A stretch of 32,613 nt of DNA from Bdellovibrionia bacterium. Lineage in GTDB: Bacteria > Bdellovibrionota > Bdellovibrionia > Bdellovibrionales > JAGQZY01. Under the pieces are notes generated by a model. That model was not told the origin of the DNA and searched no databases. It saw only the letters and a program-made list of their open reading frames with translations. Location of the stretch: NCBI GenBank assembly GCA_030424665.1, contig JAUHWN010000032.1:1-32613 (forward strand), in the 5' to 3' direction. The translations under genes were made by a program, and so were the position numbers. Positions within the stretch are counted from its first letter, which is position 1. Every line of letters starts with the position of its first letter. This document shows positions 22,292 to 29,380 of the stretch, in pieces.

Positions 22292-24706
22292 ATGGCTATA
22301 GATGATAAAGTGATTGATATTCCAGAATCTCTACCGATGCTACCTGTACGAGATATAGTAATTTTCCCGTACATGATATTGCCTCTTTTTGTAGGTAGAG
22401 AAGCATCAATTCATGCAGTAGAAGAATCCCTTTCGAGAAATCGACTTATCTTTTTGTCTTCACAAAAAGAGATTACTGAAGAAAACCCTTCAGAAGAGTC
22501 TATTTACAAGACTGGAACTATTGCAATGATCATGAGAATGAGAAAACTTGCCGATGGGCGAGTTAAAATACTCATTCAAGGTGTGGGAAAAGGAAAGATC
22601 AAAAAGTTCGTTAAAAACAGTCCTCATTTTGAAGTTGAAGTCGATAAAATCGACGAATCAACTCTTGATAATCAAAATGAAGAAATGCCGACTGCAGATA
22701 TCGATACATTGATCCGCCATGCAAAAGAACAATTAGAAAAAGTGATCGCTTTAGGCAGAATGCTTTCTCCAGACATCTTATTAGTATTAGATGATGTGTC
22801 TGATCCTGGGCGATTAGCCGACCTCATTGCTTCGCACCTTAATCTTAAGGTTGCCGATGCGCAAAAAGTTCTTGAAACTCAAGACCCTATCTCTCGTCTT
22901 AAATTAGTAAATGAAATATTAGCAAGTGAACTCGAAGTACTGCAAATGCAGGCCCGTATCCGCAACAATGCTAAAGATGAAATGAACAAGTCTCAAAGAG
23001 AATATTTTTTACGCGAGCAAATGCGCGCTATAAAGAATGAGCTCGGCGAGCAAGATAGCAAGTCGGAAGAAATGGATGAACTAAGAGAAAAACTATTGAA
23101 TGCCGGAATGCCGGACGAAGTTCAACAGGAAGCTCTTAAGCAACTTGGTCGCCTTGAGCGAATGCATCCTGATGCTAGTGAAGCTTCGATGGTCAGAACT
23201 TATCTTGACTGGTTAGTTGATCTTCCATGGAAAAAAGAAACTGCTGATAGCCTTGACCTCCATGTCGCTCAAGAAATCCTTAACTCAGATCACTACGGTC
23301 TGGAGAAGGCTAAGGATCGTATCATGGAATTCCTCGCTGTTAGAAAACTTAAAAACGATATGAAGGGACCAATCCTTTGTTTCTGCGGGCCTCCAGGAGT
23401 TGGTAAAACATCTCTCGGTAAGAGCATCGCAAAGTCAATGGGTCGCGAATATCATCGAATTGCCCTTGGTGGTGTTAAAGATGAAGCAGAAATTCGTGGT
23501 CACAGAAGAACTTATGTTGGTGCGATGCCTGGTAAGATCATTCAAGCCCTTAAGCAGGTAGCAACTAGAAACCCTGTTATCGTGCTCGACGAAATCGATA
23601 AATTAGGTAGTGACTTTAGAGGTGACCCTAGTGCTGCGATGCTTGAGGTTCTTGATCCAGAGCAAAATGCTACTTTTAGGGACAACTATCTCAATGTAGA
23701 TTTTGATCTCAGTAAAGTGCTTTTTATCGCCACAGCGAACGTGTTAGAAAATATTCCACCGGCTCTTAGAGATCGTATGGAGTTAATTAATATCACTGGT
23801 TACACAGAAAATGATAAGCTTTTCATCGCTAAAGAACACCTTGTTAAACGTCAACTCGACGGTAACGGTGTAACTGCTGAGCAAGCTAAATTCACAGATG
23901 ACGGACTTAAATTCTTAATTTCACATTACACTCGCGAAGCCGGGGTTAGAAATCTCGAAAGAGAAGTCGGTTCTGTATGTCGAAAGATCGCTAAAAAAGT
24001 AGTCATGGGTGAGGTTGAAGAAGTCACAGTAACTTCAGAAACAGTACCTGATCTTCTAGGGGCCCCTCGCTTCTTGCGTGATCAAAAACTTAAAGAAGAT
24101 AGTGTTGGAATCGTTACGGGTCTTGCGTGGACGCAGGCTGGTGGCGAAACCCTCTTTGTTGAAGCCCTCAAAATGAAAGGCAAAGGCGGCCTTGTTCTTA
24201 CGGGTCAAATGGGTGATGTCATGAAGGAATCTGCGACAGCAGCTCTTTCTTACGCCAGAGCCCACTCGAGAGAACTCGGAATAGAGGATGAGTGGTTTGA
24301 AAATCATCAAATTCACATCCACATGCCTGCTGGTGCCATCCCTAAAGACGGCCCTTCAGCTGGAGTGACTATTGCGTCAGCCATCATTTCACTAATGACT
24401 GATGTTCCAGTGAGAAAAGACATCGCCATGACTGGTGAAGTGACTCTTGCGGGACGAGTGCTTCCAGTAGGTGGTATTAAAGAAAAAGCTCTTGCAGCCC
24501 TAACCTCTGGAATCAAAACAGTTATTGTTCCTTTCCAGAATCAAAAAGATGTTTCAGACATTCCCGAGCAGTTTAAGAAAGAACTTAAATTTGTTTATGT
24601 CGAGCATCTCGATGAAGTATTACAAATTGCATTACTTAAAGGCAAAAAGGCTAAAACAAGCACAGAGGAATCTGGAGAAGAAGAAACCTCAATTACTGCA
24701 GCCTAG
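22292..24706 (+). CDS. lon: ATP-dependent protease Lon
   Basis: Lon degrades damaged and regulatory proteins in the cytoplasm. The 804-residue protein has the N-terminal substrate domain (LPMLPVRDIVIFPYMILPL), a coiled region, the AAA+ module with Walker A GPPGVGKTS (about 366) and Walker B VIVLDEIDK, and the C-terminal protease domain with the Ser-Lys dyad at Ser689 (PKDGPSAG) and Lys730 (GGIKEKALAA). The start is the ATG at 22292, because GGAGG lies five bases upstream; the frame runs open to a TTG at 22268, but that site has no ribosome-binding sequence. It is a single-gene unit with an inverted repeat upstream and a strong terminator downstream. Confidence 0.98.
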   Translation: MAIDDKVIDIPESLPMLPVRDIVIFPYMILPLFVGREASIHAVEESLSRNRLIFLSSQKEITEENPSEESIYKTGTIAMIMRMRKLADGRVKILIQGVGKGKIKKFVKNSPHFEVEVDKIDESTLDNQNEEMPTADIDTLIRHAKEQLEKVIALGRMLSPDILLVLDDVSDPGRLADLIASHLNLKVADAQKVLETQDPISRLKLVNEILASELEVLQMQARIRNNAKDEMNKSQREYFLREQMRAIKNELGEQDSKSEEMDELREKLLNAGMPDEVQQEALKQLGRLERMHPDASEASMVRTYLDWLVDLPWKKETADSLDLHVAQEILNSDHYGLEKAKDRIMEFLAVRKLKNDMKGPILCFCGPPGVGKTSLGKSIAKSMGREYHRIALGGVKDEAEIRGHRRTYVGAMPGKIIQALKQVATRNPVIVLDEIDKLGSDFRGDPSAAMLEVLDPEQNATFRDNYLNVDFDLSKVLFIATANVLENIPPALRDRMELINITGYTENDKLFIAKEHLVKRQLDGNGVTAEQAKFTDDGLKFLISHYTREAGVRNLEREVGSVCRKIAKKVVMGEVEEVTVTSETVPDLLGAPRFLRDQKLKEDSVGIVTGLAWTQAGGETLFVEALKMKGKGGLVLTGQMGDVMKESATAALSYARAHSRELGIEDEWFENHQIHIHMPAGAIPKDGPSAGVTIASAIISLMTDVPVRKDIAMTGEVTLAGRVLPVGGIKEKALAALTSGIKTVIVPFQNQKDVSDIPEQFKKELKFVYVEHLDEVLQIALLKGKKAKTSTEESGEEETSITAA

Positions 24707-24730
24707 CCTCCAAAAAAATATTCCATTACT

Positions 24731-24760
24731 AAAAGCCCACTAATTCAGTGGGCTTTTTTT
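24731..24760. terminator. Strong bidirectional intrinsic terminator after lon
   Basis: AAAGCCCACT pairs with AGTGGGCTTT across an AATTC loop, followed by a run of seven Ts (24754-24760). The minus strand also ends in a T run, so it can serve the converging HTH gene as well. Confidence 0.93.
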
Positions 24761-24809
24761 GTATTGATGTCTTTAAGTCATATCGAAGTCGGTAATTTGA
24801 ATGATGGGT

Positions 24810-25424
24810 TTAGCTCTTTAGCTCTTTAATGATGCTTTGTAAGCGATAGTTTTCAGACTCTAATGCGCGAACAAGAGTCTTTAAATCCGTGACTTCAGTT
24901 TTAAGCTGAACCAACTGCTCTTCTTTTTCTTGAAGAATGGTCATGTAAGCTTTTTTAATTTCGTCCAGAAGTACTTTTGTGGAAAGAAAAGTCTCCGAAC
25001 TTTTTGGTTCCACATTAGATGAAGCCTGATAATTGGAAGAGTCAGATGGAACTCCCTGCGAGGGATTCTGGTAGTCTTGATAAATATCATGGTCTTCAAC
25101 GGACTCGTTAGTATAATTCACATGGGAGTTAATTTGATTTTCGCTGTTATCCATTGGTTCTGAATCGAGTGGAATATCAAAATCATTTGCATCAAATTGT
25201 TGATTAAAATCACTTTCCACAGAACCTTGTGGAGCAGAAACCTGAACTGATTTTTTCAAAGGAACTTTTTCCGTAACAGCTTGGGATAGGTTTCGATCAA
25301 GAAGAAGATACTTCCCTTTATCTTTTCGAAAGGTAATTTTATCGGCCTTAATACGCCGACGAAGAGTCGAAACACTCACTCGATACTTACTGGCATAGTC
25401 TGTCAGGGAAATCCACTGTTCCAT
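24810..25424 (-). CDS. HTH DNA-binding protein with disordered linker and C-terminal coiled coil
   Basis: A 204-residue protein. Residues 2-48 (WISLTDYASKYRVSVSTLRR, then KYLLLDR) look like an excisionase/MerR-type winged helix. Residues 50-145 are a low-complexity Asn/Ser/Gln/Asp-rich linker. Residues 147-204 form a strong coiled coil (EEQLVQLKTEVTDLKTLVRA onward). The start at 25424 is set by AGAGG five bases upstream; an earlier in-frame Met at 25451 lacks a site. It is divergent from the patatin gene and converges on lon. A helix-coiled-coil build of this kind suits a chromosome- or pole-associated DNA binder as well as a plain regulator. I cannot name the target. Confidence 0.7.
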   Translation of the reverse strand: MEQWISLTDYASKYRVSVSTLRRRIKADKITFRKDKGKYLLLDRNLSQAVTEKVPLKKSVQVSAPQGSVESDFNQQFDANDFDIPLDSEPMDNSENQINSHVNYTNESVEDHDIYQDYQNPSQGVPSDSSNYQASSNVEPKSSETFLSTKVLLDEIKKAYMTILQEKEEQLVQLKTEVTDLKTLVRALESENYRLQSIIKELKS

Positions 25425-25542
25425 AATTACCTCTGAATTCAAAAATAACACAGGTGAGCAGCAGGTCTAGCCGAAAGTGGATATTCATGAAATTAGTCTA
25501 TAACTTATTGAATTAACTAAATATTTGCATTGAACAGGACTT

Positions 25543-25640
25543 ATGAATAGTCACTTTGACCAAGGTCGAGTAGGCATGGATAAGCCCTTGAAACTACTCA
25601 AAAAAGTGCAAAAATTGGAGAGTGAAGTTCAAAGAGAAAA
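25543..25640 (+). other. Probable displaced 5' end of the patatin gene (different frame)
   Basis: From ATG 25543 (AGGA three bases upstream) or ATG 25576 (AAGG nine bases upstream) the frame codes a basic amphipathic helix and then runs out of phase across the patatin oxyanion region to a stop at 25761. Its product beyond about residue 33 is the Trp/Arg-rich nonsense expected from reading the wrong frame. It is therefore either the true start of the patatin gene with a one-base lesion, or a short leader peptide. Confidence 0.5.
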
Positions 25641-26839
25641 AGAAAATAGCCCTCGCCCTCAGTGGTGGTGGTATCAAGGCTGCCGCATTCCACATTGGAG
25701 TTTGTCTCGCTCTACGCGAAAAAGGCTTCAGTTTTGCCGGTGGAAGCCCTGCCGAGGTTGAACGGAATTTTCCAGAAGATAACCCACTCACGATTCGCTC
25801 CTATGTCGGTTCAAGTGCCGGTTCGGTTATTAGTACGTTTTTAGCCTCAGGATTTTCAGTTGAGGCCATCATAGAAGCTTTCGAGCGCGGCGTACGCACT
25901 GACCTTCATAAACTAAAACGAGCCGATGCCGATTACGAAAACATGACAAAGTTAAAGCCAATTACCTATCGGGATATATTTAATCTCAATGGCGGAAGCT
26001 TTATTAAGTTTGTACCCAATGTTTTGCGAAGACGCTCGATGATTACCGGTGGTCTCGAGGCATTGGTTAAAAATGGGTTTAAAATTGATGGTCTTTTTAC
26101 TACGCGCGGTCTTGAAAGATACTTTCGCCGACACGTATGGCCGCAAAATCGATTCGATAGCCTTGGGGTAGAACTCTATATTATAGCTACACAACTCAAT
26201 CACTCTCGAAAAGTGGTTTTTGGTAATTTCGGAAAAACCTGGAAGACGGGTACAATTAAGTACGCTGACTTCTCAACTATCAGTCAATCGGTCGCTGCCA
26301 GCGCTAGTCTGCCTCCCGTTTTTGCACCCTATAAAATTCGCAATCAAAAAGGGAAAGAGCTATTCTTTTTTGACGGAGAGATCAGAGATACACTCTCGAC
26401 CCACGTTGCCGCCGACCACGGTGCTGATTTAGTAATTTCCAGCTACTCCATTCAACCCTACCATTACACCAAGGAGTTTGGCAGTCTGTCGAATTATGGA
26501 ATTCCCATGATAATCAACCAGGCTCTTTACCAGGTCATCGAACAAAAAATTCAAAAACATAAAGAATATCAATCGCAAATTAAAAGTATTCTTAAGGCCG
26601 TGGATGGTTATTTTAAACAAACGGACTTACCAGAAGAACATCGCGACAAACTCAAACAAATAATTATTGATCGAGTGAATTTTCAACCGAACACCGATTA
26701 CTTGTATATCCATCCAAGTCCACTGGACCACGAAATGTTTTTCGTGGATCACTTTAGCTTAAACCCCAAAATTTTGGGGCGAATTGTTCACATCGGATTT
26801 AAATCTGCTCTGAACGAACTTAGAAAACATGATATATAA
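25622..26839 (+). CDS. Patatin-like phospholipase, 5' end probably disrupted by a frame change
   Basis: A 405-residue lipid acyl hydrolase. The oxyanion loop SGGGIKAAAF (14-23), the nucleophile elbow GSSAG (Ser65) and the catalytic Asp of DGEIRD (Asp251) form the Ser-Asp dyad of the family. No signal peptide is seen. The only start in this frame before the oxyanion loop is GTG 25622; GGAG sits just one base upstream, too close to work. The -1/+1 neighbouring frame has ATGs at 25543 and 25576, each with a fair ribosome site, and codes a Lys/Leu-rich helix (MDKPLKLLKKVQKLESEVQ) that would join smoothly to KKIALALSGGG if one base were removed near the A run at 25636-25640. So the natural start is probably upstream. 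Confidence 0.85.
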   Translation: MKFKEKKKIALALSGGGIKAAAFHIGVCLALREKGFSFAGGSPAEVERNFPEDNPLTIRSYVGSSAGSVISTFLASGFSVEAIIEAFERGVRTDLHKLKRADADYENMTKLKPITYRDIFNLNGGSFIKFVPNVLRRRSMITGGLEALVKNGFKIDGLFTTRGLERYFRRHVWPQNRFDSLGVELYIIATQLNHSRKVVFGNFGKTWKTGTIKYADFSTISQSVAASASLPPVFAPYKIRNQKGKELFFFDGEIRDTLSTHVAADHGADLVISSYSIQPYHYTKEFGSLSNYGIPMIINQALYQVIEQKIQKHKEYQSQIKSILKAVDGYFKQTDLPEEHRDKLKQIIIDRVNFQPNTDYLYIHPSPLDHEMFFVDHFSLNPKILGRIVHIGFKSALNELRKHDI

Positions 26840-26881
26840 ATTTGAAAAGAAATAAAAAGGAGTTAGCTCATTTAGGCTTGA

Positions 26882-27283
26882 TTAACTCGCTGCCTTTTTG
26901 GACTTTGGCTTCTTGCTGCCTTTCTTTTTTTCTTCGCGTTCTTTTTTGATTCTTTGTGCTTTTTCTGCAAGATAGTTACTGTCTTTGTAACATTGATTTG
27001 CTACTTCAGTATCCATAGTAACAATCGGATCCGGCACGCCCTCAGAGTTGTTGGTCTTATTCATTTTAATCAACATTTTAAGTTCGCTTCTTTTGGGGAC
27101 CAGGTACTTATAGTTTAAAGTCATGCACTGGCACATCTCTCGAGATTTTCCTAAAGCGATTTTCTTTTGAGCTGCTTCAAAACAGGAGTCATTATATTCC
27201 TTTAAGAACTCTTTTTGCGATTTTGCAAAAAGAGGACTCGAAACGAAAAGAAGAATGATTACATATATGCTTCGCTTAACCAT
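26882..27283 (-). CDS. Small secreted Cys-containing protein with a Lys-rich tail
   Basis: A 133-residue protein with a clear signal peptide (YVIILLFVSSPLFA, cleavage after residue 20). The mature part has Cys34, a CQC pair (51 and 53) and one more Cys near 97 (NQCYKDS), enough for two disulfides, and ends in a very basic tail (KKGSKKPKSKKAAS). I do not recognise the family. The start overlaps the end of the M23 peptidase gene by 25 bases, so the two are probably translated together. The cysteines and exported location suggest a periplasmic or outer-surface protein acting with the peptidase, but this is inference. Confidence 0.7.
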   Translation of the reverse strand: MVKRSIYVIILLFVSSPLFAKSQKEFLKEYNDSCFEAAQKKIALGKSREMCQCMTLNYKYLVPKRSELKMLIKMNKTNNSEGVPDPIVTMDTEVANQCYKDSNYLAEKAQRIKKEREEKKKGSKKPKSKKAAS

Positions 27284-28059
27284 TTTGTCATCACCATCAA
27301 GCCAGGGCTTCTGCCACTGTTTCTAAAGTTTGCATCACAACTACTTGCCAAAAGAGTGCTCGTAATTTGCTGACCAATTCCATGTCTTCCTTCTGGATCT
27401 ACTGGTCTTCCATTCATTCTATTCTCATAATGTAAGTGAGCACCTGTAACACGTCCAGTATCGCCAACATAACCTATCAAATCGCCTTGCCTTACACGCT
27501 GGCCTTGCCTCACTCTAACTCGCGAAAGATGGCCATAAACTGAAGAGGGGCCATTTCTTACCGCTTGTCCACAATAACCTTGGCTCGAAGCATAGGCAAA
27601 CTCTTCAGTTGTCATGCGTCCTCTTCCATGTGCAATTACAATCACGTTTCCAAAGCTACCACAATTGCCAGCCCTCGCTACAACTCCATCGGCCGAAGCG
27701 TATACTGGAGTTCCAATTGAAGCCGCTATATCACAACCATTGTGAGCCCTCGATCCACCAAAGGGGTGGCTAACTGGTCTTGCGGAAAAATCTCGATATC
27801 CAGCACGACACCCCTGACATTCACAAAGTGGAAGTGCATAATCGGGAGTTCTCACTGGTTCGCTTGGGTCATATACAGCGTTAAAAATCGCGGGATCTTC
27901 TCCGCCACGCCCTCTATAATTAGTATCCGCTCGAAACTGCGCATCTGGTGGTCGATAACTATCGCCAAATGCATCCGCATTGGGAGCCATTACCGCCATA
28001 AGACTTATGTTAATAAAAACCAAAACCAATAATTTAAAAATTAAATTTCGCTCGTTCAT
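27259..28059 (-). CDS. M23-family murein endopeptidase, secreted
   Basis: A 266-residue LytM-like zinc peptidase. The signal peptide covers residues 1-30 (VLVFINISLMAVMAPNADA). The M23 core follows: HPFGGSRAHNGCDIAA supplies the first His/Asp zinc ligands, and the second motif is HLHYE (residues near 216-220). Between them lies VYASADGVVARAGNCGSFGN. A four-Cys cluster (CECQGCRAGY) precedes the core and is unusual. M23 enzymes cut peptide cross-bridges in peptidoglycan; in a predatory bacterium such enzymes may act on self or prey wall. No good Shine-Dalgarno sequence precedes the ATG. The small Cys protein overlaps its 3' end. Confidence 0.88.
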   Translation of the reverse strand: MNERNLIFKLLVLVFINISLMAVMAPNADAFGDSYRPPDAQFRADTNYRGRGGEDPAIFNAVYDPSEPVRTPDYALPLCECQGCRAGYRDFSARPVSHPFGGSRAHNGCDIAASIGTPVYASADGVVARAGNCGSFGNVIVIAHGRGRMTTEEFAYASSQGYCGQAVRNGPSSVYGHLSRVRVRQGQRVRQGDLIGYVGDTGRVTGAHLHYENRMNGRPVDPEGRHGIGQQITSTLLASSCDANFRNSGRSPGLMVMTKWLSEAYM

Positions 28060-28145
28060 GCCATTTATTAATACAAAGGCGATGCCGAAACTTTTTTGAT
28101 ACTTTGTTCAATAACTTCAAATGGTTAACTTTTTAGGCTGTAAAA

Positions 28146-28174
28146 ATATTAATCATTTCAAAAACAGGTGTAAA
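28146..28174 (-). promoter_or_regulatory. Candidate promoter of the M23 peptidase gene
   Basis: On the minus strand TTTACA (28174-28169) and TAATAT (28151-28146) are separated by 17 bases. It predicts a leader of about 80 bases before the ATG at 28059. Confidence 0.35.
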
Positions 28175-28300
28175 ACAATTTTTGTCAGGTGACCATTACC
28201 TCTGTCTCATAATGATACATTATTGATTTCCATAACTTAGCTTAGAATCAATCAAAACTGTTTGATGCATTACTCAAATTGTATCAAAGTTAGACATTAA

Positions 28301-28331
28301 AAAACCCGACTAATTGAGCGTCGGGTTCTTT
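28301..28331 (-). terminator. Intrinsic terminator of the serine protease gene
   Basis: AACCCGAC (28303-28310) pairs with GTCGGGTT (28320-28327) across a 9-base loop. On the minus strand the stem is followed by a run of T, the form expected downstream of the gene ending at 28371. Confidence 0.9.
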
Positions 28332-28370
28332 AAAAGAGAATATCTATTGAGTTTATTCAAATTCCATTTG

Positions 28371-29213
28371 TTAAATCTCTTTTTCTAGGGCCTTCATATT
28401 CTCCCGGACCCAATCATGGTTTTCGTCAGAGATCAGAGCTACATAAACCGTTTTTCCACAATTGCGAGAGAATAAACCCGTAAGACCCGCGGAAAAAACG
28501 CCGAGAATTTTAACTTGGTTTTTGTGTATAGCTAGGACCGGTCCACCCGAGTCTCCAACACAGACTCGAAAGCCCTGTTCGGTTCTATAGGTTCCACTAT
28601 TGAAATCTACTGACTGAAGATCTAAAGCAGTCGCCTTTAATTCTCCAGCAAGTGTATTTAATTGTTCGCGAAACTTTCTAAAGAAAGGCAAAATGATATT
28701 CTTTTGACCTGCACCGAGACCGAGTACTTGTTCGAGAACCGGGTCAGAATCTATGTTTTCAGGAAAGTTGTAGAGTTTTGCATGCTGCTTAACTGTATAA
28801 CCGCCTTTCTTAAAAGTCAGTAGACCGATGTCATAGGATGCGGCTGAGTCTAAACCGAGCTCTTTAGCGACATCACTAAAGTCTTCATGCATCCTAGTTT
28901 TATAATCACCTTTTTCGATCACTTGAATGTCTACTGGCTCAGACCCTTTAAAAGTAATCACCATAAGCTCTTCAAAGTGATCCGCCCATTCAACACAATG
29001 AGCTGCCGTGAGAATAGTTCTCGACGAAATAAAAGTGCCTGTACACTGCTGAAGCGCTTGAGCTCCCGGCACTTCGATGACAGCAAGAAACTTTACCGTA
29101 TACTTAGATACCGATGACGCTTTACTGATTTTTCCCTTACCACGTGGAGTATGAAGTGCGAATGCGTTTAACGAAAGAAAAAGGCCCAACAGGGCAATTG
29201 TGATCAATTTCAT
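28371..29213 (-). CDS. Secreted trypsin-like serine protease (S1 family)
   Basis: A 280-residue chymotrypsin-fold protease. The signal peptide covers residues 1-19 (LITIALLGLFLSLNAFA). The catalytic triad is His72 (LTAAHCV), Asp128 (YDIGLLTF) and Ser222 (GDSGGPVL). The residue six before the catalytic Ser is not Asp but falls in RVCVGDSGG, so specificity is not clearly tryptic. The start at 29213 follows GGGAGGA by three bases. An in-frame GTG at 29243 would put that site inside the gene and delay the signal peptide. The upstream region is crowded with inverted repeats, including a hairpin covering the ribosome-binding site, so expression is probably tightly controlled. It ends at a good terminator and stands alone. 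Confidence 0.9.
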   Translation of the reverse strand: MKLITIALLGLFLSLNAFALHTPRGKGKISKASSVSKYTVKFLAVIEVPGAQALQQCTGTFISSRTILTAAHCVEWADHFEELMVITFKGSEPVDIQVIEKGDYKTRMHEDFSDVAKELGLDSAASYDIGLLTFKKGGYTVKQHAKLYNFPENIDSDPVLEQVLGLGAGQKNIILPFFRKFREQLNTLAGELKATALDLQSVDFNSGTYRTEQGFRVCVGDSGGPVLAIHKNQVKILGVFSAGLTGLFSRNCGKTVYVALISDENHDWVRENMKALEKEI

Positions 29214-29216
29214 AGA

Positions 29217-29236
29217 TCCTCCCAACACCGGGAGGA
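29217..29236 (-). promoter_or_regulatory. Hairpin sequestering the serine protease ribosome-binding site
   Basis: In the transcript UCCUCCC (29236-29230) pairs perfectly with the Shine-Dalgarno GGGAGGA (29223-29217) across GGUGUU, three bases before the AUG. The 7-bp G/C-rich stem hides the ribosome site and would block translation unless opened. Confidence 0.7.
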
Positions 29237-29241
29237 AATTC

Positions 29242-29261
29242 ACTATATTTGAGGCCTCAAA
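29242..29261 (-). promoter_or_regulatory. -10 box with adjoining perfect 14-bp palindrome, serine protease promoter
   Basis: The minus-strand TATAGT (29247-29242) is a good -10 box. Directly upstream is the perfect palindrome TTTGAGGCCTCAAA (29248-29261), lying in the space where polymerase contacts the spacer. No good -35 box is visible, so activator dependence or repression at this dyad is plausible. Confidence 0.5.
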
Positions 29262-29273
29262 GCAAACTGGAGG

Positions 29274-29299
29274 CTCCTAAATTGTACTTATTTTAGGAG
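29274..29299. promoter_or_regulatory. Inverted repeat upstream of the serine protease promoter
   Basis: CTCCTAAA (29274-29281) and TTTAGGAG (29292-29299) form a perfect 8-bp dyad with a 10-base spacer, about 30 bases upstream of the proposed -10 box. A regulator site is more likely than a terminator because no T-tract follows on the minus strand. Confidence 0.4.
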
Positions 29300-29327
29300 A
29301 TTTGCTCTCATTTGTTGTTTTTTTATA

Positions 29328-29355
29328 GAAAAATCCCCTGAAGAGCATCCAGGGG
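29328..29355 (-). terminator. Intrinsic terminator of the nuo operon
   Basis: CCCCTG (29335-29340) pairs with CAGGGG (29350-29355) across a 9-base loop. On the minus strand the stem is followed by ATTTTTC. It lies 26 bases after the nuoN stop. Confidence 0.8.
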
Positions 29356-29380
29356 AGTGATATTTAAGTCCAATATTAAA

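Larger units (their letters stand above)
28060..28370. other. Intergenic region between M23 and serine protease genes
   Basis: This 311-base A/T-rich gap holds a candidate promoter for the M23 gene (28146-28174), the terminator of the serine protease gene (28301-28331) and a short perfect palindrome, ATAATG-ATA-CATTAT, at 28209-28223. I found no open frame of note and no RNA gene signature. Confidence 0.5.
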
